NCBI GenBank assembly: GCA_030616465.1
Contig: JAUWXH010000079.1
Span: 1 to 7,695 of the forward strand
Direction of reading: 5' to 3'
DNA length: 7,695 bases
Source: Planctomycetota bacterium
GTDB lineage: Bacteria; Planctomycetota; Phycisphaerae; UBA1845; Fen-1342
Shown here: positions 1 through 5,240 of the stretch, in pieces
Numbering within the stretch: the stretch's first letter is position 1
Layout: each line of letters begins with the position of its first letter
Translations under genes and position numbers: made by a program
The notes under the pieces: generated by a model
What the model was told of the DNA's origin: nothing
The model's database searches: none
Seen by the model: only the letters and a program-made list of their open reading frames with translations

Positions 1-542
1 CGCGGCAGTTCACGGACGCTGACAACGTGCTCGAACTGGGCTGCGGAACCGGCATCTTCTCTGCGATGATCGCTGAGCGGGTCAAGCACCTGACGGCAAC
101 GGACTTCAGCCCGGAAATGCTGAAGCAGGCGACGCAGCGGCTGGGCGGCTACCAGAACGTTGAATTGCGGATGGAAGACGCCTGCCACACCTCGTTCGCG
201 GATGACTCGTTCAGCGCCCTGCTGGCAGTGAACCTGCTGCATCACGCGGACGCGCCGGCCGCCGTCGTGCGGGAGTGCCAGCGCGTCCTCAGGCCCGGCG
301 GGAGAGCCGTCATCATCGACTGCGCCGGGCACGGGCGCTCCTTCCTGTCGTGGATTAGGACGGCCCTCGGCTATCTACGGCGCCGCCGGCCGGAGACAAA
401 GGACCACCAGCACTTCTCTCCCGACGACCTGGCCGCGCTGCTTGCCGGCGCCGGCTTAGTCGTTCAAGAGAAGACGACGATGATCGGGCAACGCCGCCCT
501 CCAATGAGGTTTATCTGCCTCCGCGCTGTGAACGCCGCCTGA
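1..542 (+). CDS. Class I SAM-dependent methyltransferase (Methyltransf_11-like), 5'-truncated by window edge
   Basis: This enzyme transfers a methyl group from S-adenosylmethionine; the acceptor cannot be told from sequence. The reading frame is open from base 3 to the TGA at 540-542, so 179 residues are visible and the true start lies off the left edge. A GTG at 27 falls inside motif I and is not a credible start. Motif I is VLELGCGTG at visible residues 9-17. The acidic end of beta-2 follows (TATDFSPEM), then the motif II/III region (VNLLHHADAPAAV) and the post-motif VLRPGGRAVIID. The C-terminal part (HQHFSPDDLAALLAGAGL) is typical of UbiE/ArsM-like methyltransferases, where it forms the last helix and strand. 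A full family member is usually 200-280 residues, so a modest N-terminal piece is missing. The family is secure; the substrate (quinone, lipid, small molecule) is unknown. It converges with the radical SAM gene downstream. Confidence 0.88.
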   Translation, partial: RQFTDADNVLELGCGTGIFSAMIAERVKHLTATDFSPEMLKQATQRLGGYQNVELRMEDACHTSFADDSFSALLAVNLLHHADAPAAVVRECQRVLRPGGRAVIIDCAGHGRSFLSWIRTALGYLRRRRPETKDHQHFSPDDLAALLAGAGLVVQEKTTMIGQRRPPMRFICLRAVNAA

Positions 543-890
543 CCGCACCGCACAAAGAGACAGTCGCGGCAACCCGCGGGACCAGATTTCGCTGAGAGAA
601 TGAGGGTTGAGGTACTGCGCACAAGCGGGGGATAGTATCATAAGGGCCCACTCGGCTGGCGACGGAGCCGGGCGGAGGTGAACTGGGACGCGCAGTATGA
701 GTTGGACGATGAGACACTTCTGGGGCGCATGTCTTTTCCCATTCAGCGCGATTTACGTGTTGCTCCGCGCCCTCTGGCGCAGGATTCGCGAGAGACCCTA
801 CGATTGACGGAACCTCACCGAATAGCCTGAGGGAGGTGCAGCGCCGCAGGGTTCACTGCGCGAGCCGCCCGTTCTTCGCTACGTTGTCAC
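543..890. other. Convergent intergenic stretch, 348 bases, without an established gene
   Basis: This lies between the 3' ends of the methyltransferase (+) and the radical SAM gene (-). Two weak hairpins are visible: CGCGG/CCGCG at 565-569 and 574-578, 23 bases after the methyltransferase stop, and CGCAG/CTGCG at 845-849 and 856-860, about 30 bases past the radical SAM stop. Neither has a T-tract in the needed direction, so neither is a convincing intrinsic terminator. An AT-richer island at 631-643 (GATAGTATCATAA) resembles a -10 region, but its best upstream partner, TTGAGG at 607-612, is 20 bases away, which is wide. It would lead into the small candidate ORF at 697. No RNA gene was recognised. 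Confidence 0.6.
697..807 (+). CDS. Candidate 36-residue membrane peptide (uncertain)
   Basis: An ATG at 697 opens a 36-codon frame ending in TGA at 805-807. The product has a hydrophobic, aromatic-rich middle (GACLFPFSAIYVLLRALW, residues 10-27) followed by a basic tail (RRIRERPYD), the layout of a small single-pass membrane peptide. About 26 of 36 codons end in G or C, in keeping with nearby genes. A weak Shine-Dalgarno-like GGGA lies 8 bases upstream, and a stronger GGAGGTGA at 674-681 is too far away (15 bases). A rival frame from a GTG at 678 to TGA at 828-830 (50 residues) overlaps it completely; it has no properly spaced ribosome site and poorer third-position GC. No family is recognised. 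It may simply be chance in a GC-rich spacer. Confidence 0.25.
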   Translation: MSWTMRHFWGACLFPFSAIYVLLRALWRRIRERPYD

Positions 891-1976
891 TTAGTCGCTC
901 TGTGATTCGCCCACTTCCCACACGCCGGGGATGGTGGTGTTGCAGGATGGGCAATTTGAGCCGTTCATGTGATTGCGGCGGACGGTGAAGCCGCAGCGTT
1001 CGATCAGCACTTCGCCGCAAGACGGGCAAGACGTATCCTCGCAGTTGCCCACCATTCCGGGGAGGTTTCCGGCATATACGAAGCTCAGCCCGGCGTCTTT
1101 GCCGATCTGGTACGCCCCCAGCAGCGTGTCCGGCGGCGTGCGCGACTTGTCGTTCACCTTGTAGTCCGGGTGGAACGCGGTGACGTGCCAGGGGATGTCC
1201 GGCGAGACGCCGGCGATGAAGTCGGCAATTCCCTTTAGCTCGTCGTCCGAGTCGTTCAGCCCGGGCACGATGAGCGTGACGATCTCCACCCAGAAATCGA
1301 GCTTCTTCAGCAGCCGGATCGAGTTCAGCACGTTTTCCCGTATGCCGCCCAGCCGCCGGTAGGTCTTGTCCTGAAACGCCTTGAGATCGGCGTTGTACAG
1401 ATCCACGTAGGGCCGCAGGTATTCGAGCACCTCCGGCGTAGCGTTGCCGTTGGAGACGTACGAGCCGACCATGCCGTGCGGCTTACCGAGCTTGAAGATC
1501 TCCACGGCCCACTCGCTGGTGATCAGCGGCTCGTTATAGGTGCTGCTCAGCACCGGGCAGCCGTGCTCGAGCGCCAGCTCCACGATGCGCTCGGCCGTCA
1601 CGAACTGCGGCTCGGCGAGCGCCTTTTCGTCCCGCAGCGTCTGGCTGGTGACCCAGTTCTGGCAGAACGGACAGTGGAAGCTGCAGCCGAACATCCCGAA
1701 CGAAAGCGCGTTCATGCCCGGATAGGCGTGGTAGAAGGGCTTCTTTTCGATCGGATCCATGCCCAGCGAAGAGACGTACCCGGACGGCACGCGCAACTCC
1801 CCGTCGCGGTTGAAGCGCACGTGGCAGACACCGTGGCGGCCTTTGAGCACGCGGCAGCGGTGACCGCACGCCAGACAACGCAGCGCCTCGTCCCGCTCGG
1901 GGCGTACCAGTTCGGGTGCCGCCGCGGCCGTATGCTCCGCCAGAAGTTTCCGCAACGAAATGACGGGCCTGCTCAC
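891..1976 (-). CDS. amrS: AmmeMemoRadiSam-type radical SAM enzyme (AmrS)
   Basis: This is a radical SAM iron-sulfur enzyme of the family related to pyruvate-formate-lyase activases, usually encoded with AMMECR1 and Memo homologues; its physiological reaction is not settled. The 361 residues fit the family. The N-terminal domain carries C34, C37, C41 and C51 in the family pattern CxxC-x3-C...GVCxVR. The 4Fe-4S site is CSFHCPFC, with C98, C102 and C105 in the activase-type CxxxCxxC spacing. It is followed by SSTYNEP (144-150) and the SNGN segment (175-178). A C-terminal zinc-ribbon-like tail has cysteines at 312, 317, 320, 342 and 345. The start is GTG at 1976-1974, preceded on the - strand by AAGGGG with a 5-base gap. 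It lies 82 bases downstream of the UDP-glucose dehydrogenase stop on the same strand and may share its transcript. Neither AMMECR1 nor Memo is visible here. Confidence 0.93.
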   Translation of the reverse strand: MSRPVISLRKLLAEHTAAAAPELVRPERDEALRCLACGHRCRVLKGRHGVCHVRFNRDGELRVPSGYVSSLGMDPIEKKPFYHAYPGMNALSFGMFGCSFHCPFCQNWVTSQTLRDEKALAEPQFVTAERIVELALEHGCPVLSSTYNEPLITSEWAVEIFKLGKPHGMVGSYVSNGNATPEVLEYLRPYVDLYNADLKAFQDKTYRRLGGIRENVLNSIRLLKKLDFWVEIVTLIVPGLNDSDDELKGIADFIAGVSPDIPWHVTAFHPDYKVNDKSRTPPDTLLGAYQIGKDAGLSFVYAGNLPGMVGNCEDTSCPSCGEVLIERCGFTVRRNHMNGSNCPSCNTTIPGVWEVGESQSD

Positions 1977-2058
1977 AAGAGCCCCTTATCGAAGCAAGGC
2001 CATCACACCGGCAGACAAGCTGCCAGTGGCACCCAAGACCGGCTGTGAAACAGAGCTT

Positions 2059-3375
2059 CTAAGCCGGACGCAGCGCGGGTCGCCCGACGCTGTAGTACTC
2101 GAAATTATAGCGGACCATCATGCCGGGGTCATAGATGTTGCGCCCGTCGAAGATGAGCGGCTGGGACAGCTCAGCCCGGATGCGCTCGAAATCGGGACTG
2201 CGGTACTCGTTCCACTCGGTGACGACCACCAATGCGTCGGCGCCGTGCAGGGCGGCGTACGCGTCGGTGTGATAGCTGACGCGTTCGCCGAACACGGCTC
2301 GGGTGTTGTCCAAGGCGCGTGGATCGTGGACGGCGACCTGAGCACCGGCCTCGAGCAGCGCGGCGACGATCGTGATGGCGGGCGCCTCGCGGATGTCGTC
2401 GGTGTTCGGCTTGAAGGCCAGCCCCCACACGGCCAGACGCCGACCCGTCAAGTCCGCCCCCAGCCGGTCCAGGATCTTGCGGACCATACCCTGGCGCTGC
2501 TCGATGTTGCGCCGATGGACGGCGTCGAGAATTCCGCACTCCACGCCCGCCGCGCGCCCGGTGTTGGCCAACGCCTGCACGTCTTTGGGGAAGCAGCTCC
2601 CGCCGTAGCCCACCCCCGGATAAAGGAAATGGTGCCCGATGCGCGCATCCGTGCCCATGCCGCGCCGCACTTCGTCGATGTCCACCCCCAGCGCTTCACA
2701 CAGCTCGGCGAGCTCGTTGATGAAGCTGATCCGGGTGGACAGATAGGCATTGGCGGCGTACTTGGTCATCTCGGCGGCCGTGCGGCTCATGAACAGGATC
2801 GGCTTGTTGTTGCGCACGAAGGGTTTGTAGAGCTCGGCGACGATTTCGCGGGCCTCGCGATCGTCGCTGCCGATCACCACGCGGTCGGGCCGCAGGAAAT
2901 CCTCCACCGCGGCACCCTCCTTCAGGAACTCCGGGTTGCTCACCACGGTGAACGGCTGCTTGCTATGCGCCGCGATGGCCGACTCCAGCCGCGCTCCGGT
3001 GCCGACCGGGACGGTGCTCTTGACGACGATGATCGCGGGTGCTGCCAGGCCCTTGCCGATGCCCTCCGCGACCGCCTCGATCGCCGACAGGTCCGCGGAA
3101 CCGTCCGAGCGTGGGGGCGTGCCGACCGCGATGAAGATCACGCGCGCGCCAGTCAGTCCCGTGTTCAGTTCGGTGGTAAACCGCAGCCGGCCGGCGGCCA
3201 TGTTCGCGTGCATCAGCTCTTCCAGCCCCGGCTCGAAAAAGGGACATTCTCCGCGTGTCAGCGCCGCTACCTTTTGCTCGTCGGAATCAACCGCGACGAC
3301 GTGGTTGCCGCTGTCGGCCAGGCATGCCCCGGTGACCAGCCCGACGTACCCGCTGCCAATAACACAGATCCGCAT
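2059..3375 (-). CDS. ugd: UDP-glucose 6-dehydrogenase
   Basis: This cytoplasmic enzyme oxidises UDP-glucose to UDP-glucuronate with two NAD+ in a two-fold oxidation, feeding surface polysaccharide precursors. At 438 residues it is the usual bacterial length and looks complete. The NAD-binding Rossmann motif GSGYVG is at residues 7-12, with VDSDEQK closing beta-2. The catalytic centre shows the family residues: NPEFLKEG (E149), EMTKYAANA (K205, N209) and the nucleophilic cysteine C261 in GGSCFPKD (D265). The UDP-binding domain follows, with LAFKPNTDDIREAP (K322, R329) and EWNEY near the end. The ATG at 3375-3373 is preceded on the - strand by AGGGTGA, 3 bases away; the stop is TAG. It is divergent from the UDP-xylose synthase gene that uses its product. 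UDP-mannuronate and UDP-GlcNAc-type dehydrogenases are related, but the motif set fits UDP-glucose best. Confidence 0.95.
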   Translation of the reverse strand: MRICVIGSGYVGLVTGACLADSGNHVVAVDSDEQKVAALTRGECPFFEPGLEELMHANMAAGRLRFTTELNTGLTGARVIFIAVGTPPRSDGSADLSAIEAVAEGIGKGLAAPAIIVVKSTVPVGTGARLESAIAAHSKQPFTVVSNPEFLKEGAAVEDFLRPDRVVIGSDDREAREIVAELYKPFVRNNKPILFMSRTAAEMTKYAANAYLSTRISFINELAELCEALGVDIDEVRRGMGTDARIGHHFLYPGVGYGGSCFPKDVQALANTGRAAGVECGILDAVHRRNIEQRQGMVRKILDRLGADLTGRRLAVWGLAFKPNTDDIREAPAITIVAALLEAGAQVAVHDPRALDNTRAVFGERVSYHTDAYAALHGADALVVVTEWNEYRSPDFERIRAELSQPLIFDGRNIYDPGMMVRYNFEYYSVGRPALRPA

Positions 3376-3531
3376 AGCTCACCCTGTTTGCCTGGAATCC
3401 TCGCTCCACGCCCTGTTACCCCGCCCGGATCACCGGTATATAATCACGGAAGGGTACGGTCACGCTCGCCCGGCGCGACGCTTCACGATCCGGAAACTGG
3501 GGCGTGAACGCGCTTGCTTCGGAGGTTAACG
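3376..3531. promoter_or_regulatory. Divergent control region between ugd and the UDP-xylose synthase gene
   Basis: This 156-base region separates two divergent starts and must carry promoters for both. On the + strand a perfect TATAAT box sits at 3439-3444, giving a predicted transcript start near 3451 and a leader of about 80 bases. Its -35 is weak: the best candidate, TGTTAC at 3414-3419, leaves a 19-base spacer. The same AT island contains TATATA at 3437-3442, which is self-complementary and could act as a -10 for ugd on the other strand. The two promoters may therefore overlap and compete. ACCGGT, a 6-base palindrome (3432-3437), abuts the box, and the repeat ATCAC occurs on both sides of it (3429-3433 and 3443-3447). 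The box is directly seen; promoter function and overlap are inferred. Confidence 0.6.
3521..3525 (+). promoter_or_regulatory. Shine-Dalgarno GGAGG that fixes the GTG start at 3532
   Basis: GGAGG lies 6 bases before the GTG at 3532, an ideal spacing. An in-frame TTG at 3514 would start upstream of this site and place the ribosome site inside the coding region, so the GTG is preferred. It also puts the Rossmann strand (VRILVTG) at the very N-terminus, as is normal for this family. Confidence 0.8.
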
Positions 3532-4461
3532 GTGCGCATCCTCGTCACCGGCTGTGCCGGGTTCATCGGGTTCCATTTGACCGCGCGCCTGCTGCAAGCC
3601 GGTCACGACGTCCTTGGCGTGGACAACCTCTCGACCGGCCAGCAGCGTTCCGTCGCCGACCTGCGGGCCCACGCCCGTTTCCGCTTTCGCGAACACGATA
3701 TCACCAATCCGCTGCCTGTCGAGGCCCGATTCGACCAGATCTACAACCTCGCCTGTCCCGCCTCGCCGGCCGATTTCCAGACACGCCGGCTGGAGATCCT
3801 GGCCACCTGCTCGGCCGGCGTGAAAAACATGCTCGAGCTCGCCCGCCGCTGCGACGCGCGGCTCGTCCACGCCAGCACCAGCGAGGTCTACGGCGACCCG
3901 CAAGTCCACCCGCAGACAGAGGATTACCGCGGATCCGTCAACCCGATCGGACCCCGATCGTGCTACGACGAAGGCAAGCGCTTCGCCGAGGCGCTCATCA
4001 CCGCCTACCGCACTCAGTACGGGTTGGAGACCCGCCTGGCACGCGTCTTCAACACCTACGGCCCGCGCATGCGCCCGGACGACGGACGCTGCCTGCCGAA
4101 CTTCATCAACCAGGCCCTGCGTGGCGAGCCGCTGACCGTCTACGGCGACGGCAAACAGACGCGCAGCTTCTGTTACGTGACCGATCTGGTGGACGGGCTG
4201 GTGCGGCTCGCGTCGTGCGACGTGGTCGAGCCGGTTAATCTCGGGAATCCGAGCGAGATCGCGATCAACGACTTGGCGCACGAGGTCATCCGTCTGACCG
4301 GCAGTGACAGTTCGGTCTCGCACACACCGGCTCCTCCCGACGACCCGCAGGTCCGCTGCCCGGACATCACGCGTGCCCGGCGCGAGCTCGACTGGAAGCC
4401 TCTGGTCGAGCGCTCCGAAGGCCTGCTTCGCACGATCGAGTGGTTCAAGTCCAATTCCTGA
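3532..4461 (+). CDS. uxs: UDP-glucuronate decarboxylase (UDP-xylose synthase), extended SDR epimerase family
   Basis: It converts UDP-glucuronate to UDP-xylose and CO2 using bound NAD+, in the cytoplasm. The 309-residue protein matches soluble bacterial members and has no N-terminal membrane anchor. The Rossmann glycine motif is G7-CA-G10-FI-G13. Signatures that separate this group from other sugar epimerases are present: YNLACPASP (71-79), ASTSEVYGDP (114-123) with conserved E118, HPQTEDYRGSVNPIGPRSC (126-144), Y145xxxK149, ARVFNTYGPRM (170-180) and YGDGKQTRSFCYV (204-216). Later come VNLGNPSE and DDPQVRCPDI. Several positions differ from the commonest residues (FHLTARLL near the start, DFQTRRLEIL in place of the usual YQxxP), but no catalytic residue is lost. 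It sits divergently from ugd, which makes its substrate. Other NAD-dependent epimerases are possible but less likely. Confidence 0.93.
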   Translation: MRILVTGCAGFIGFHLTARLLQAGHDVLGVDNLSTGQQRSVADLRAHARFRFREHDITNPLPVEARFDQIYNLACPASPADFQTRRLEILATCSAGVKNMLELARRCDARLVHASTSEVYGDPQVHPQTEDYRGSVNPIGPRSCYDEGKRFAEALITAYRTQYGLETRLARVFNTYGPRMRPDDGRCLPNFINQALRGEPLTVYGDGKQTRSFCYVTDLVDGLVRLASCDVVEPVNLGNPSEIAINDLAHEVIRLTGSDSSVSHTPAPPDDPQVRCPDITRARRELDWKPLVERSEGLLRTIEWFKSNS

Positions 4462-4778
4462 GACCGCCGTTCGGCCGCGCACTGTTTCAAGCTGCCTCCG
4501 GTTTCGGGCGATACGGACGTGCGAAAGCCCTTATCAGACGGCTGAAGCCTGCATCGTCCCAGATTTCGTTTGCCCGGTCGGCACCCACCCCAGGCCGGTT
4601 TCCTTTGCAAAGCCCCGCCGCGCCAAACTCGATACTCACCTCGTGGCAACGGGGTTCTCGCCGACGGGCACGCCGCACGCTCACCCAGGCGCAACTCAGC
4701 GATCGGCGCGGGCTGAGCGACTGCGGCAGCGGCGAGGGCGGGTGGTTACCACCAAAGCGTAACGGCTGGAGAAGGCAG
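4462..4778 (+). other. Non-coding leader, 317 bases, with several dyad symmetries
   Basis: The frame of the downstream receiver gene is open through this whole stretch, but the translation is arginine/proline-rich and unlike a protein, so I treat it as untranslated. Three symmetrical elements stand out: CTTTGCAAAG (4603-4612, a perfect 10-base palindrome), CTCAGC/GCTGAG (4695-4700 and 4712-4717, 11-base loop) and GGTGGT-T-ACCACC (4741-4753). A GATACT at 4631-4636 loosely resembles a -10, but no -35 lies at a good distance. No terminator with a T-tract follows the UDP-xylose synthase stop, so read-through into the signalling genes cannot be excluded. I compared it by eye with the GEMM cyclic-di-GMP riboswitch pattern and did not find a match. 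Confidence 0.5.
4741..4753. promoter_or_regulatory. Perfect 13-base dyad GGTGGT-T-ACCACC, possible operator or triloop hairpin
   Basis: Two 6-base perfect inverted half-sites are separated by a single T, 25 bases before the receiver start and 14 bases before its ribosome site. As DNA it resembles a small dimeric-regulator operator; as RNA it could fold as a 5-base-pair stem with a UUA loop close enough to affect initiation. No regulator in this window is an obvious partner. Function is inferred from shape and position only. Confidence 0.35.
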
Positions 4779-5240
4779 ATGGCTCGCATCGTCATCGCTT
4801 GTGAGCAGGCCCACATCCGTCATGTTCTGACGATGTGGCTAACCCGCTATAACCACGATGTCGTCGAGGCCACTACCGGGGAGGCTGCCCGGCGGGCTTT
4901 GCAGGCCCAGCCCATCGACGTGCTCATCACGGACGCCGACCTGCTCGCAAACGACGGAAACTGCCTGCTGCCGGTCGCCTTGGACACCTGCCAGGCCCTG
5001 CGACGGGTCTTCGTGTTTGCCGAACCTGCCGACCAGCAGCACGTTCCGGCCGGCAACGCCGACCCGCGCGTGTCGTTTCTGTCCAAGCCGTTCAGCCCGG
5101 GGCAACTGCTGCTCGACATTGCGGCGGCGGTGGACGGCGCGCAGCCGACGCCGGCGGCCACCTTCGCATATCAGGCAACCACCCCCGACGCCACTGACAC
5201 GCTGCCACGATCGCCGACCGCGTCGGGAGGGGATGGATGA
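4779..5240 (+). CDS. Stand-alone response-regulator receiver domain protein, degenerate acidic pocket
   Basis: This is a CheY-like receiver of 153 residues with no output domain. The beta-1 strand is ARIVIACEQ; where typical receivers have an acidic pair (DD or DE) this has Ala-Cys and then E9. The likely phospho-acceptor is D52 in VLITDADLL, and the conserved lysine is K103 in LSKPF. The Thr/Ser after beta-4 appears replaced (VFVFAEP, A81). With the first acidic residues and the switch Thr missing, Mg2+-dependent phosphorylation may be weak or absent. Residues about 118-153 form a Thr/Pro/Ala-rich, probably disordered tail. The ATG at 4779 has GGAG 7 bases upstream; an open frame extends further 5' but lacks protein character. 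The stop overlaps the ATG of the HD-GYP gene (ATGA), indicating one operon. The likely role is partner or regulator of the phosphodiesterase, by inference from context. Confidence 0.82.
   Translation: MARIVIACEQAHIRHVLTMWLTRYNHDVVEATTGEAARRALQAQPIDVLITDADLLANDGNCLLPVALDTCQALRRVFVFAEPADQQHVPAGNADPRVSFLSKPFSPGQLLLDIAAAVDGAQPTPAATFAYQATTPDATDTLPRSPTASGGDG
5224..5231 (+). promoter_or_regulatory. Shine-Dalgarno GGGAGGGG for the HD-GYP gene, inside the receiver gene's end
   Basis: The purine run lies 5 bases before the ATG at 5237. It supports independent initiation of the HD-GYP protein, coupled to termination of the receiver gene at 5238-5240. The run of G also makes this a place where slippage or a sequencing error could join the two frames. 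Confidence 0.65.

Noticed and set aside
565..578. CGCGG/CCGCG hairpin as a rho-independent terminator of the methyltransferase gene
   Set aside because: Only 5 base pairs and no T-tract follows, so it is noted only as a weak stem.
1960..3507. 515-codon open frame on the + strand opposite ugd
   Set aside because: It lies antisense to an unmistakable ugd gene, and its translation has no recognisable motif. Long antisense frames are common in GC-rich genes because of third-position bias.
3514..3531. TTG at 3514 as start of the UDP-xylose synthase gene
   Set aside because: It would place GGAGG inside the coding region; the GTG at 3532 has that site at ideal distance and matches the family N-terminus.
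3526..4482. 318-codon open frame on the - strand opposite the UDP-xylose synthase gene
   Set aside because: It covers the whole of a well-supported gene in the antisense direction; valine/arginine-rich translation without domain character; a coding-bias shadow.
4643..4762. 39-codon frame in the leader before the receiver gene (GTG to TAA)
   Set aside because: No ribosome site, Arg-rich composition, and it runs through the inverted repeats; better read as non-coding leader.
4440..4778. Upstream in-frame extension of the receiver gene by 113 codons
   Set aside because: The extension is Arg/Pro/Ser-rich without structure, overlaps the end of the upstream gene, and the ATG at 4779 has a good ribosome site and begins exactly at receiver beta-1.
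4640..4778. GEMM-type cyclic-di-GMP riboswitch in the leader of the receiver/HD-GYP genes
   Set aside because: The gene context prompted the check, but the conserved GEMM core and paired tetraloop arrangement could not be found by eye. A covariance-model search would be decisive.
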